The position numbers and the translations under genes are program-made. This document shows, one piece after another, positions 45,324 through 55,279 of a DNA stretch of 64,000 bases. Under the pieces are notes generated by a model. It did no database searches. It saw only the letters and a program-made list of their open reading frames with translations, and was not told the origin of the DNA. Within the stretch, counting starts at the first letter, position 1, and each line of letters begins with the position of its first letter. The stretch comes from Roseburia sp. 831b. Its GTDB lineage: Bacteria > Bacillota > Clostridia > Lachnospirales > Lachnospiraceae. The DNA lies in contig NZ_CP135163.1 of NCBI RefSeq assembly GCF_001940165.2, forward strand, positions 124,001 to 188,000, read 5' to 3'.

Positions 45324-46448
45324 TTATACAATGCGTCGGACGGACTCGCGTTCTACCAGTTTGACGGGAAGCGTCCATGGATTGCTTGTATCGTTTCTTT
45401 TCAGTACGTTCTTTTTTACTTTTTCTAACATTACGGAATCTGCGTCAGCATTTTCGTTTGAATTTGGCTTTCGATTTGCATTTTGTTTCTGATTTTGCCG
45501 CTCCAATTTTCGTTTTTCCTGCAGATAGAGAAGCGCTTCTACTGCCATCTTGGCTTTCTTTCCCATGTTCTGGCTCATGGTGGTGAGCTTTGGTCTTGCA
45601 AGCTTGGCATAGAGCAGGTCATCGAATCCTGCAATCGAGATGTCCTGTGGAATGCGAATTCCTTTGCTTTGTAAAAAAGAACTGACTTCTAAGGCATAAA
45701 AATCGGACGCGACAAACAGCGCTGTATAGTTTTGTAAGTCCGGGAAGAACTGCTCCATCTGCAGTTCCCGCACGGATTCACTCGGAGAAAACAGGAAGTG
45801 ATCTGTTTCAGAAATAGAGATTCCCGCTTCGTCCATCGCTTGTTTTAGTCCCATCCAGCGGTGATGGTCGACGGTGTCATCATTATCGGCTAACATTGCG
45901 ATTTTCCGGTGCCCCTGCGCAATCAGATATTTTCCCATCTGATAACCGCCGCCGAAATCATCTGTCGATATATTGATGACATCGGACTGGTTTTCGATGT
46001 AGGAATCAATGGAAACGATTCCTCTGGAATATTTTTCACTTAAACTGTTTAATTCGTCTGCCGACATATTACAGACAATCAGGCCTTCTAAATTCCAGGC
46101 AATTGCCTGACGAATCATTTCTTCTTCCGACTGCTGGGCAATCAGATACATATAGCAGCCATGCTGGCGGATTTCGTATTCAAGATTTCCCAGAAAAGCA
46201 CTGTAATACGGGTCTTCTAACGCAATCTTCATGCCGTCTTTGTGCGGAATCACAACACCTATCATGTTAGACGTCGTCTGCGCTAACATCATCGCCGTAT
46301 GGTTTCGCACATATCCCATCTCATCGAGTGCCTTTTTTATTTTTTCACGGACTTCTTTGGAAACCCGCTGTTCTTTTCCATTGATGACATTGGAAACCGT
46401 CGCAGTGCTGACACCGACATAATCTGCGACATCTTTAATTCGAACCAT
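45324..46448 (-). CDS. LacI family transcriptional regulator
   Basis: 374 residues. N-terminal HTH (VRIKDVADYVGVSTATVSNVINGKEQRVSKEVREKIKKALDEMGYVRN) and periplasmic-binding-like core (NMIGVVIPHKDG...DSYIENQSDVINISTDDFGGGYQMGKYL). The C terminus is odd: about 45 extra residues (about 311-355), rich in Asn, Lys and Arg, separate the core from the usual PVKLVERESV ending. Likely represses the downstream glucosidase gene. Confidence 0.92.
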   Translation of the reverse strand: MVRIKDVADYVGVSTATVSNVINGKEQRVSKEVREKIKKALDEMGYVRNHTAMMLAQTTSNMIGVVIPHKDGMKIALEDPYYSAFLGNLEYEIRQHGCYMYLIAQQSEEEMIRQAIAWNLEGLIVCNMSADELNSLSEKYSRGIVSIDSYIENQSDVINISTDDFGGGYQMGKYLIAQGHRKIAMLADNDDTVDHHRWMGLKQAMDEAGISISETDHFLFSPSESVRELQMEQFFPDLQNYTALFVASDFYALEVSSFLQSKGIRIPQDISIAGFDDLLYAKLARPKLTTMSQNMGKKAKMAVEALLYLQEKRKLERQNQKQNANRKPNSNENADADSVMLEKVKKNVLKRNDTSNPWTLPVKLVERESVRRIV

Positions 46449-46998
46449 GTTTTTTCTCCATATAGCCTTTTATGATTTCAAGTCCATCTAACGGAGCACA
46501 GAATTTCTGATTGTGTTTTTTTGTTTCTGATATTACTTCTTCGAGTGGGAACCATTCTACACCGTCAAGCTCTTCTTTTTGCAGAACAAGCTTATCGATG
46601 TCAACCGGTTTGGTATAAGCAAAAACAAATGCAATCTCGTTGTCTTTGAACATTTTTTCATAGAATTTCTTTTCATACTGGATTACAAAACTACAAATGT
46701 AATTCAAATCTTCTGGTTTTGCGGCAATTCCAAGCTCTTCTTTCAATTCACGAAGCGCAGACTCTCTTGGTTCATCCCCTGCCTGGATATGCCCTGCCGA
46801 TGAGGTATCAAATCTGCCTGGAAAAGAATCCTTTTTTGCAGCTCTTCTTTGCATCAAAACCTCCACTCCCGCCTCTGTTTCTCTGGCAATCCAGATATGC
46901 GCCGTACGGTGTCGGATGCCTTTTTCATGTGCAAGCGTCCGCTCCACAATTTCACCGGTCGGTTGTCCGTTCTCGTCTACAACATCAAATAATTCCAT
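46435..46998 (-). CDS. Nudix hydrolase (IDI/YfcD-like)
   Basis: 187 residues. The N-terminal ELFDVVDENGQPTGEIVERTLAHEKGIRHRTAHIWI is typical for the YfcD/isopentenyl-diphosphate-isomerase-like Nudix group. Nudix box GHIQAGDEPRESALRELKEELGI has Asp in place of the first Glu, a conservative change. Substrate unknown. It overlaps the LacI start by 14 bp and precedes it in transcription. Confidence 0.9.
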   Translation of the reverse strand: MELFDVVDENGQPTGEIVERTLAHEKGIRHRTAHIWIARETEAGVEVLMQRRAAKKDSFPGRFDTSSAGHIQAGDEPRESALRELKEELGIAAKPEDLNYICSFVIQYEKKFYEKMFKDNEIAFVFAYTKPVDIDKLVLQKEELDGVEWFPLEEVISETKKHNQKFCAPLDGLEIIKGYMEKKHGSN

Positions 46999-47081
46999 TT
47001 TTTCTACCTCGTCTTTCTCTATTTTCTTCTTTCTGTATCTTTTTTAATATTTTATATTGTATTCTGTATACAATCTGCTTT

Positions 47082-47984
47082 TTACTCGAAGTGTTCCCTG
47101 ATATACTCAAAATACGGCTTGCGGTTTACTTCCTTTTCATGTCCCACATACCACTCAAACGCCTCTTTTAGTCCTTCCTGTAACGACATCGTCTCTGGCA
47201 TCAGTTCCTCTTGTTTTGCAACATCTAACACATATTCATAATCATAAAAGCTAAAATAGCTGCGCTGTTCCATTTCGTCATAAACCTCCACAAAATCCGG
47301 TGTTTTTCCAGCACAAGCGTAGCACATCGTAACCCAGTCCTTGATGCTTACCGTTTCCTTATTTCCTACGTTAAAAATATGACAATCCGGCTTTTGCTCT
47401 ATCAAAATGGAAAAGAAACGACATAAATCTCTCACATGAAAAAACTGCAGCTGCATCGAACCATCTTTCGGGAGATAGAATGCTCTGTTTTTTAATGCGC
47501 ACTCAAACACAAATGCCTCACGATAGACGTTGTTCATCGCGCCGTACAGGTACGGTGGGCGTACGATGTATGCATTTTTGTCTGCTAAAAGAAGTTTTTT
47601 TTCTGCGGCAATCTTATCAGTTCCATACTGTCCCCAAAATTTATTTTGTCCAAGTTTTTCGTTCTCTTTGAATGGCTGCTGTCCGGTCTCTTTATAAACG
47701 GCGCTGGAACTTACCAAAAGATACTGCCCATAAGAACCCAGTCCCTTTAAAAGTGCCGTCACATCTTTTTCGTTGTAAGCAGTAATGTCGGCTACAACAT
47801 CAAAATAAGTCTGTTTCAGTTCGTCTTTTAACGCATGACGATCTGCCTCAATCAACGTTACCCCTTCTACCTGCGGCTTCGTATTTCTGTTTAATACATA
47901 GACGTCATACCCTTGCTCCTTAAAATAAATTGCAACATATTTACTTACAAATGTAGTTCCACCTGTGACTAAAATCTTTTTCAT
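47082..47984 (-). CDS. NAD-dependent epimerase/dehydratase family protein
   Basis: About 300 residues from MKKILVTGG at 47984, the natural start of the Rossmann fold (the frame extends to 48014). Nucleotide-binding GGTTFVSKY is a modified GxxGxxG; the SSSAVYKE and YGTDKIAAEKKL segments supply the Ser, Tyr and Lys of extended SDR enzymes. Probably acts on a nucleotide sugar or isomerises a related substrate. Divergent from the AAA gene; no sugar pathway adjoins. Confidence 0.88.
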   Translation of the reverse strand: MKKILVTGGTTFVSKYVAIYFKEQGYDVYVLNRNTKPQVEGVTLIEADRHALKDELKQTYFDVVADITAYNEKDVTALLKGLGSYGQYLLVSSSAVYKETGQQPFKENEKLGQNKFWGQYGTDKIAAEKKLLLADKNAYIVRPPYLYGAMNNVYREAFVFECALKNRAFYLPKDGSMQLQFFHVRDLCRFFSILIEQKPDCHIFNVGNKETVSIKDWVTMCYACAGKTPDFVEVYDEMEQRSYFSFYDYEYVLDVAKQEELMPETMSLQEGLKEAFEWYVGHEKEVNRKPYFEYIREHFE

Positions 47985-48201
47985 GCGAATACCATTCCTT
48001 TCCATAACCCACAAATTCTAACTTTGCATTTCCCGTTCCACTACAAATGTAATTAATATGCAACTGCTTGTCAACCAAAAACACAATGTGGTATGATGTG
48101 AATAAATATGCATGACTGTATCGATACAGCTTATCATTATACATATCAAATTTTTATGCCAGCACTCCGTTTTTATCAGGAGAACCAAAAGGAGGTTTTT
48201 T

Positions 48202-49686
48202 ATGCCAGTATATGATTTTAACCATACACCAGACGATAAAAATAAATCTGTCTGCACCTATACCATTTTTCAAACAAATAACGCCACCCCATCTGCGAAG
48301 GAACCAATTCTTGTCATTGATGCAAAAGAAATGACTCCAGCACACCATTCCTGCGGGGTCTTTACAAACCCGGTAAAGCGGACTTCTTTCGAGTTTGAGA
48401 CAGCGCAAGGCACCATTTCCGCTGATCTTACATCCATCGACGCAAGATTTGTAAGCCTTTTAAAATGGCTTGGTGAAAATCACATCAATGTGCGTCTCTC
48501 CGGTGAAAACACCGCCGACGGGTATGCAGTATACAAGATTCGTGAAACCGGATTCGGTGGAGGGACAAAACTTTCCGCTGAAGATGGATTTCTTCAGTTC
48601 ATGATAGAGCGGCTTCTTGCAAGCGACGCTCCGACCGAAGAACCAAGCGATGAGGAATTAGATGAAATTGGTGATGACATGAGACTTACCAGTTTACAAA
48701 GCATCACGGATTTTATGAACTGTGCCGGAAGAACCCTGCCGGACAACATCCGCTTATGGGCAAGACGAAATCTCGCCGTCGCACGCTCCCACGAAGTCAC
48801 CACCGAGGAACGCCGCCATGCACAGCGTGCCCTCTCCATTATGATGAATATCCAATGGAAAAATAATTACTTTGAATCCATTGACCCGGTTGCAGCACGA
48901 CGTATTTTAGATGAAGAACTTTATGGCATGGAAAAGGTAAAGCAGCGTATCATCGAGACCATCATTCAGATTAACCGTACCCACACGCTCCCGGCTTATG
49001 GACTTTTGCTTGTCGGTCCGGCAGGAACCGGAAAATCACAGGTTGCCTATGCAGTTGCACGAATTTTAAATCTTCCATGGACAACACTTGATATGAGTTC
49101 CATCAACGACCCGGAACAGTTGACCGGAAGTTCCCGTATTTATTCCAATGCAAAACCTGGTATCATCATGGAGGCTTTTTCCATGGCAGAATCCTCAAAT
49201 CTCGTTTTTATCATCAATGAGCTTGATAAGGCTGCTTCTGGAAAAGGAAACGGCAACCCGGCCGACGTACTTTTAACCTTACTAGACAACCTTGGTTTTA
49301 CAGACAATTACATCGAATGTATGATTCCAACCGTCGGTGTCTATCCGATTGCAACCGCCAACGACAAAAGCCAGATTAGCGCGCCTTTGATGTCCCGTTT
49401 TGCAGTGATTGACATTCCAGATTATACGCCGGATGAAAAGAAAATCATCTTTTCCAAGTTCGTACTACCGAAGGTATTAAAACGTCTTGGCTTGGAAGCA
49501 CAGGAATGTATCGTAACCCCGGATGGCCTGGATGCCATTTTAGAGCATATCAAAAACACCTCTGGTATCCGTGATTTAGAGCAGTCTGCGGAGCACATCG
49601 CAGCCAATGCCCTCTACCAGATTGAGGTTGACCATGTGACAAGTGTCACATTTGATGCTGCTTCTGTGAAAAAGCTGTTGTCTTAA
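48202..49686 (+). CDS. AAA+ ATPase of unknown role
   Basis: 494 residues from ATG 48202, marked by AGGAGG; the frame is open further upstream without support. N-terminal 220 residues are unassigned. The AAA+ core has Walker A LVGPAGTGKS, Walker B LVFIINELDKA, sensor 1 IATANDKS and arginine finger region SRFAVIDIP, followed by a lid domain with SGIRDLEQSAEHIAANAL. The arrangement is Lon/ClpX-like but without protease domain or zinc finger. It may remodel a protein partner; none is adjacent. Confidence 0.85.
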   Translation: MPVYDFNHTPDDKNKSVCTYTIFQTNNATPSAKEPILVIDAKEMTPAHHSCGVFTNPVKRTSFEFETAQGTISADLTSIDARFVSLLKWLGENHINVRLSGENTADGYAVYKIRETGFGGGTKLSAEDGFLQFMIERLLASDAPTEEPSDEELDEIGDDMRLTSLQSITDFMNCAGRTLPDNIRLWARRNLAVARSHEVTTEERRHAQRALSIMMNIQWKNNYFESIDPVAARRILDEELYGMEKVKQRIIETIIQINRTHTLPAYGLLLVGPAGTGKSQVAYAVARILNLPWTTLDMSSINDPEQLTGSSRIYSNAKPGIIMEAFSMAESSNLVFIINELDKAASGKGNGNPADVLLTLLDNLGFTDNYIECMIPTVGVYPIATANDKSQISAPLMSRFAVIDIPDYTPDEKKIIFSKFVLPKVLKRLGLEAQECIVTPDGLDAILEHIKNTSGIRDLEQSAEHIAANALYQIEVDHVTSVTFDAASVKKLLS

Positions 49687-51101
49687 CGCCTTTTTTGAGA
49701 AAGCACCGTCAGTCCCCGCAGACTAATGGTTCCACTTAAAATACCAAGTAAAATGAGAAGTATCATCATTTGATTTGTTGTTAATTTGAGGAAGAAACAA
49801 ATTGCCGCAACCGCCATTAAAATGAGAACCAAAAACAAAATTCCCGTTATAGCAGAAAACGGATTTTCATTTTTGGCAGGAAATAAAATTCCTGCCATTG
49901 TGAAAAAAATAATAGAAAATATAACCGATGCAACAAAAAGCAACAGAAAGGTGATTTTTCCGGTTGTGGCAACTGTTATGATAATCATAGGCACAGAAAG
50001 AATCAGTATTTCAAATACCTGTGTCCCAATTAAGAGAACATAATCTCTTCCAACACTATATTTTTTTTGCATCGTAAGATATCTTAGTTCATCCGTTTGC
50101 ACATAGGCATACAGTGCATTCAATGCCAAAATTAAAATCGCATAACATCCATTTTCTATTTTTGCCATCTGCATCATTCCAAAAAGGAAAAGCGAAATCA
50201 CATAATAATTTATGGTATCGGTCTTTCGAAAAAAAGCGAAAAAATATGCCCTGCCAATTGTATTGTGTTTCGTTTTTCTACCAAATAATTTCACATAGTT
50301 ATCATTTCCTTCCAGCTCGTGATTTGGAATCGCAAGAATAAGACCACCTAATATCGCCACAATCAACACAAATACCAAAAGTGCAGCTCCAAACTGATAC
50401 TGTTCTGCAATCCTTGTAAAAAACAAGATAGAAGCTGTTCCGGTTTGCTCTTTATAAGTATATAAAATTGACAAAAACACATCTGGAATCACCACAACGT
50501 AAAAGCAGATAAGCAATACGGAAAGAATACAAATATTAATGACATTCTTTACTTTTCCAAGCCCGAACCAGCTGCAAATCCATCCCAAAATGAGATACAT
50601 CAGCTCAAACACAAAATATTCCGTCACGCAGGTAAATAGAATATTACAGCACATTCTCGTCAGGAAAAAAACTCCATTTCTGCAAATCAAGGCAATTATC
50701 ATAGAAGAAGAAAGAATCAGAACCAATGCCAGTGCAATTATAATTTCAAATGTTAAAACAGCAAAGTTCTTTTCTTTATTTGTCACAGGCATCTGGGTCG
50801 TATATTCCATCAGGGAACCTTTTTTCATAAATAAAATTTTGACAAACAAGAACACCAGGAACGTCCACATAAAAACAGAACAGCTATACGCATCCAACAC
50901 AACCCGTGTCTGCGAGGCATTACTGTTCACACTTTTGAAAAAAGAAAAAAGTGCAAAGGACAAAAAAGAAATGATTCCAATCACAACCATACCCATAAAC
51001 AGCCGAAATACCCTGCTTTTTAGTAATCCTGCCTGAAGAACATTTCGTTTGAAAAATAGAAACAATAGCTGCACGATCTCTTTTACTTTGCTATATCTCA
51101 T
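49683..51101 (-). CDS. ABC transporter permease-like membrane protein of the peptide locus
   Basis: 472 residues with about 12 hydrophobic segments and a basic start (KRNVLQAGLLKSRVFRLF). No named family recognised, but it follows an ABC ATPase with an 11-bp overlap and has the size of ABC-2-type exporters for peptides or immunity. The stop overlaps the convergent AAA gene. It probably exports the product of the 79-residue peptide gene or protects against it (inference). Confidence 0.75.
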   Translation of the reverse strand: MRYSKVKEIVQLLFLFFKRNVLQAGLLKSRVFRLFMGMVVIGIISFLSFALFSFFKSVNSNASQTRVVLDAYSCSVFMWTFLVFLFVKILFMKKGSLMEYTTQMPVTNKEKNFAVLTFEIIIALALVLILSSSMIIALICRNGVFFLTRMCCNILFTCVTEYFVFELMYLILGWICSWFGLGKVKNVINICILSVLLICFYVVVIPDVFLSILYTYKEQTGTASILFFTRIAEQYQFGAALLVFVLIVAILGGLILAIPNHELEGNDNYVKLFGRKTKHNTIGRAYFFAFFRKTDTINYYVISLFLFGMMQMAKIENGCYAILILALNALYAYVQTDELRYLTMQKKYSVGRDYVLLIGTQVFEILILSVPMIIITVATTGKITFLLLFVASVIFSIIFFTMAGILFPAKNENPFSAITGILFLVLILMAVAAICFFLKLTTNQMMILLILLGILSGTISLRGLTVLSQKRR

Positions 51102-51816
51102 AATCCGACTCCCTAAATCCTACCAGTTGTTTAAACACTTCTGTTAGCGATACCTTTTCTTTTCTCATATCAAGAATGGATTTCATCATTCCTTTATAAA
51201 GTAAAACAGCACGGTCTCCTATCTGCTCCGCCAATTCCAGATCATGGGTACAGATCATAACCAATTTCCCTTTTTCAGCAAGCTTACGCAATAAAATTTT
51301 GCTTGCCTCCTTCGCCTCGATGTCAATTCCATTTAAAGTTTCATCCACAACCGTGATGTCTCTTTGGAGTAAAAATGCGGTAATTAACTGAATCTTTTTT
51401 ACCATTCCGTGCGAATAATTTTCAATCAGATTCTGGATTCGATGTTCCATCGCGTAATATTGTATTAGCCGCTCATACAGTTTTTCATCGACTGTAACAT
51501 CATAGAGTCTGCACATCATTCTCACATACTCATCGCCAGACAAAAAAGCCGGGAGGATATTTTCACTCGAAAGATAAAACATTTGATTCTTTGCCGCTAT
51601 GTTGCAGCTGCTTTCATTTTTTACCAGAATCTCGCCATTTTTTCGATTTAGTAAATCAAACATCAATTTGATTAAGGTTGTTTTTCCACTGCCATTTGGA
51701 CCTGCAATCACAAGAATTTCTCCTAGATTTCCTTCAAAAGTTATGTCCTTTAAGACATTGGTTTTCTCATATGCAAAGGATAGCTTCTCAATCTTTAACA
51801 CCGCTTCACCTGTCAT
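51091..51816 (-). CDS. ABC transporter ATP-binding protein of the peptide locus
   Basis: 241 residues. Walker A GPNGSGKT, signature reduced to NYSHGMVKK, Walker B DITVVDETLNGID and H-loop ICTHDLELAEQ identify an exporter-type ABC ATPase (CcmA-like group). The start is preceded by AGGAAGG and overlaps nothing upstream; the IS1111-like element ends about 60 bp before it. The ATPase may therefore depend on transcription through the element or on a promoter in its end. Confidence 0.9.
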   Translation of the reverse strand: MTGEAVLKIEKLSFAYEKTNVLKDITFEGNLGEILVIAGPNGSGKTTLIKLMFDLLNRKNGEILVKNESSCNIAAKNQMFYLSSENILPAFLSGDEYVRMMCRLYDVTVDEKLYERLIQYYAMEHRIQNLIENYSHGMVKKIQLITAFLLQRDITVVDETLNGIDIEAKEASKILLRKLAEKGKLVMICTHDLELAEQIGDRAVLLYKGMMKSILDMRKEKVSLTEVFKQLVGFRESDYEI

Positions 51817-51869
51817 CTTATCCTTCCTATTCTGTCAAGCCTAAATCTATTGATTTTACTGGCTTTGAC

Positions 51870-52355
51870 GATATTTATTTACCTCAAAACAAGAGCCGAG
51901 AGTGATAGATATCGTAGTATCTTGTACCGAATAGCTGATTAATGGGTACACTTCTTAAAGCATCCTCTTTCTTCGCTTTATAAAGGCTATTTTCCCTCTG
52001 ATCAACTATGATGATGAACCTTCCGTGTCTAAGGGGATCGTGTCCCAACTTCCTTCGTCCCATCTACCATACACTGAGTGCCAGCCAAGCTCCTAAACGG
52101 GGTCTTGCCCCACGGAAATAACCGATGCCGGCTACAGCTCTTGTTTTATGTTTGATTGTTACTGACCAGCATTCACCTGTCGTGGTACTGATTTACTCAG
52201 TGGACGCTATACCATCTCAGGCTCTTGTTGGTCTTTTGCAGATGCAGTCTGTTCCGGACTCCATCATTTACGGGTTTCTGTTCCAGAACCCTGTCCAGTC
52301 TCCGATGCATTCCATCAGCCACTCGACAGAGTTCTGGATTTGATTCTTTTATTTA
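51870..52355 (-). ncRNA. 3' non-coding region of the IS1111-like element, candidate bridge RNA
   Basis: About 485 bp beyond the transposase stop with no convincing frame on either strand. IS1111-group elements encode their guide RNA downstream of the transposase, matching this layout. Structure not computed. Confidence 0.4.
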
Positions 52356-53687
52356 CTATGCTGCCATTGGTACCTGTGACTGCATCTTTTTCAGCGGATT
52401 GTTGGTTCGTGTTGTATAGTACTCATGTAGCTGCTTAAATTCATCTGCATGCGACACCGCTGACTTTGCTGCCTGGAACAGCCAGTACCTAAGTCTCTTG
52501 CGTCCTCTGTGGCTGATTTTTGTCTGTCCTTTATGCTTGCCTGAACTGCATGCCACCAGCCCCATACCGCTTAGTTTCTGGATTTCCTTCACATCATCAA
52601 ATCTGCTGATATCTCCCATTTCTGCCAGTATTCCAGCCAGTATGTTTTCACCTACACCTTTGATTTCAAGTATGTTTTCTGCGTAAGGTATTTCCCTGCA
52701 TTTTTCATGTAAAGTACTTTCAATCACAGCAAGCTGCTCATCCAGCTTCAGGATCTGTTCTGCATACCATTTCACTGCTTCACGCCCTGCATCCGTTCCA
52801 TCCGTTAATCCCACACTTTTCTCTGCATAGCTCACGATTTCATTGGCTCTGCTGTAACCGCGTCCTCTTAGTTTTACATTGTGCCAGATATTTTTTATGC
52901 CTTCTGCTCCCAGTGCTGTGATATCCGATGGGATAGCTGATACTTTCAGTACTTCCAAAGTAAACGCTCCATCTATTTTTCCAAATGCGTCCATGTATTC
53001 TGGAAAATAGATTTTCAATTCTCGGTGAAGACGATTGATATTTCTTATCCTGTCTTCGGTAAGCTGATCCCTGAACATGGAGAGTCTTCTCATGTCTGCG
53101 TAAACTTTTTCTGGAAGATAAGGCATTCCGTAGTTTCCATCTTTCACAAGATTTGCAATCAGTTTCGGATCTTTTCTGTCATCCTTGACCTGGCTATTGT
53201 CTTCTATTTCTTTACTCTGCTTTACGGCATATGGATTTACCTGGACAACGCTGATTCCGTTTGAAATCATCCATGCAGCCAACGCAAACCAGTAGTGACC
53301 TGTCGGTTCAAGACCCAGTACTATCTGTTTCTTATCGTGTTTTGCCGCAAGTGCCAGCACCCATGCCTTGGCATTCGCAAAGCCTTCTGAAGTATTGCTA
53401 AACTCGAATGCTCCGCTGCTTAACTCTCTTCCTCTGACATCGATTGCCCTAATATAATGATTCTCACTACCTATATCGCATCCTACTATAAGCATGTCAT
53501 CCGTAATGAAAGAGAGTTTATCGTTCTTGGCAAATTTACCGTTTGTTTCAAGTTCACGCCAGGTATAGGATCTCAGTTCTTTTTCTACCACCTCTATTTT
53601 CCTGCTCAATTCTTCTTTTGACAGAAGCTTTATTGCCTGATTTTCTACATTTACTTGCTTTTTTGTTCTTCTTGCTTTAACATTCAT
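52356..53687 (-). CDS. IS110/IS1111 family transposase, C terminus possibly shortened
   Basis: 443 residues. DEDD residues in VGCDIGSENH, GLEPTGHYW and DDRKDPKLIA; Tnp_20 domain with IKGVGENILAGILAEMGDISRFDDVKEIQKLSGMG and KISHRGRKRLRYWLFQAAKSAVSHADEF. The family usually continues after NPLKKMQS with a hydrophobic segment of 30 or more residues; here it ends QVPMAA, so the C terminus may be lost through mutation. Different subgroup from the element at 27.4 kb. Confidence 0.9.
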   Translation of the reverse strand: MNVKARRTKKQVNVENQAIKLLSKEELSRKIEVVEKELRSYTWRELETNGKFAKNDKLSFITDDMLIVGCDIGSENHYIRAIDVRGRELSSGAFEFSNTSEGFANAKAWVLALAAKHDKKQIVLGLEPTGHYWFALAAWMISNGISVVQVNPYAVKQSKEIEDNSQVKDDRKDPKLIANLVKDGNYGMPYLPEKVYADMRRLSMFRDQLTEDRIRNINRLHRELKIYFPEYMDAFGKIDGAFTLEVLKVSAIPSDITALGAEGIKNIWHNVKLRGRGYSRANEIVSYAEKSVGLTDGTDAGREAVKWYAEQILKLDEQLAVIESTLHEKCREIPYAENILEIKGVGENILAGILAEMGDISRFDDVKEIQKLSGMGLVACSSGKHKGQTKISHRGRKRLRYWLFQAAKSAVSHADEFKQLHEYYTTRTNNPLKKMQSQVPMAA

Positions 53688-53805
53688 CTTGAATACCTCT
53701 TGTGTTTTTAGATTTTACCAACTGGCAGGTCAGTAATAATCTAAATTTACTTGAGGTATTCTTTTTGGTCAATTCCTTTTACTCTTTAAAGTATACAGGA
53801 AGCTC

Positions 53806-54945
53806 CTAATAAATTTGTCTCATTATATTAACTGTGCTTCTTAATTCTTCTACAAAAGTAGAAATCTCATCCCTGTTGTTGTATCTGGATAGAGAAATTC
53901 GTATGGTTGCTTTCGCATCCGCCTCTGACATTCCAATCGCCTTTAACACATGGGACACCTTTAACTGCATTCCATTGCAGACGGAACCCGTGGAGATGCA
54001 GATTTTTCGTTCTCCCAGCTGATCTGCTAAATTTAACGCATTCACACCTTTGATACAAACGCTTAAGTGATGATAGGCACGATTCTCTTTTTCTCCAACC
54101 AACGAGATTTCTTGTATGTTTTCCTTTAATTCCTTCCATAACAAATCGCGCATTTGTTTTATTTTCAAAGATTCCTGTGAAAAATCAGCGTATGCTTCTT
54201 TTGCCGCCACCGCCATTCCCTCGATTCCTATGGTATATTCCGTTCCTGCTCTTACCCTTTGCTCCTGCGCCCCTCCGTATATCAATGGAGATATCCGAAT
54301 TCCATCTCTTTTATATAAAAAACCGACTCCCTTAGGGCCATGAAACTTATGTCCACTTGCGCTTAACAAATCAATTCCTAGCTTATTACAGTCAATCTCA
54401 TAATGACCATATGCCTGAACCGCATCCGTATGAAAAAGAGCATTCTGGCTATGTGCAATCCGTGCAATTTCTTTTATTTTCATCAAGGTCCCAATCTCGT
54501 TGTTTGCATACATTACACTTACTAAGATGGTATCTGGCCGAATTGCCTCCCTCAACTCATCCAGCTTTATGTTTCCCCGGTGATCAACTCCAATATAAGT
54601 CACTTCATAGCCATTTTTTTCTAAAAATTCGCATGATTTTAGCACCGCCTTATGCTCAATCCTACTCGTAATAAGGTGTCTGCCCTTTTCTTTATATGCA
54701 TCCGCAATTCCGCGCAATGCCCAATTGTCAGACTCACTTCCTCCTGAAGTAAAATAAATTTCCTTTCCCTGTGCATGTAGGGTGTCTGCAATATCCGCTC
54801 TCGCTTTTTCTACCTTTTTTCGTTCTTCTTTTGCCCACTGATATCCAGCAGACGGATTTGCATATCTATGCCTAAGACCTTCTTGCATGATTTCATATAC
54901 TTTATCAGATATTCTGGTTGTCGCTGCATTATCAAAATAAATCAT
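53806..54945 (-). CDS. Cysteine desulfurase (NifS/IscS-type) of the peptide locus
   Basis: 379 residues, aminotransferase class V. MIYFDNAATT opening, SGGSESDNWAL, the PLP Lys in SASGHKFHGPKGVGFLY and the catalytic Cys in STGSVCNGMQ are all present, so it should form a persulfide from cysteine. Its start overlaps the 108-residue gene (ATGA, 54942-54945). Located inside a membrane-peptide operon without Fe-S assembly genes, it may donate sulfur to a specific acceptor, perhaps the neighbouring small protein (inference). Confidence 0.92.
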   Translation of the reverse strand: MIYFDNAATTRISDKVYEIMQEGLRHRYANPSAGYQWAKEERKKVEKARADIADTLHAQGKEIYFTSGGSESDNWALRGIADAYKEKGRHLITSRIEHKAVLKSCEFLEKNGYEVTYIGVDHRGNIKLDELREAIRPDTILVSVMYANNEIGTLMKIKEIARIAHSQNALFHTDAVQAYGHYEIDCNKLGIDLLSASGHKFHGPKGVGFLYKRDGIRISPLIYGGAQEQRVRAGTEYTIGIEGMAVAAKEAYADFSQESLKIKQMRDLLWKELKENIQEISLVGEKENRAYHHLSVCIKGVNALNLADQLGERKICISTGSVCNGMQLKVSHVLKAIGMSEADAKATIRISLSRYNNRDEISTFVEELRSTVNIMRQIY

Positions 54946-55268
54946 CTTTTTCCCTCTGCATCATTACCAAACTTGATATAGGTCATTTCTGGCATCCATG
55001 CAATACTTTCTTGAAATAGTACTGGCAGATTCGATATTTTTTGGCTATATGTTCCTTTCTTGACACAGTCATTTAGATACTCCAGCAAGCTGCAATAAAC
55101 CTGATTCGCTATTTTTCCTTTTATAATAATGCATGGCTCATTATTGTTATATTTTTCCTTGCTAATGCGCATGATATAGGAATTCTTTAACGGCAATTCC
55201 GAAATTTTACACTCCCTTCGTTTTTCCTGTTCCATGGAATATAATTGAATTTTTGCTTTTCCTTTCAT
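54942..55268 (-). CDS. Unknown 108-residue protein between Trx-CcdA and cysteine desulfurase
   Basis: No family recognised. Soluble, with four Cys (CKISEL, CIIIKGK, YCSLLEY, DCVKKG), mixed alpha/beta appearance and a possible helix NQVYCSLLEYLNDCVKK. AAGGAGAC lies upstream and its end is coupled to the desulfurase start. The coupling suggests a sulfur acceptor, carrier or adaptor for that enzyme, but no sequence motif proves it. Confidence 0.6.
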   Translation of the reverse strand: MKGKAKIQLYSMEQEKRRECKISELPLKNSYIMRISKEKYNNNEPCIIIKGKIANQVYCSLLEYLNDCVKKGTYSQKISNLPVLFQESIAWMPEMTYIKFGNDAEGKR

Positions 55269-55279
55269 ATTTTGTCTCC

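Larger units (their letters stand above)
51870..53770. mobile_element. IS1111-like (IS110 family) insertion element (ends approximate)
   Basis: About 1.9 kb with one minus-strand transposase, a long 3' non-coding flank (about 500 bp) and a short 5' flank. Sub-terminal inverted repeats TACCTCAA (51880-51887) and TTGAGGTA (53751-53758) fit the IS1111 subgroup. It separates the cysteine desulfurase from the ABC genes. Confidence 0.7.
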
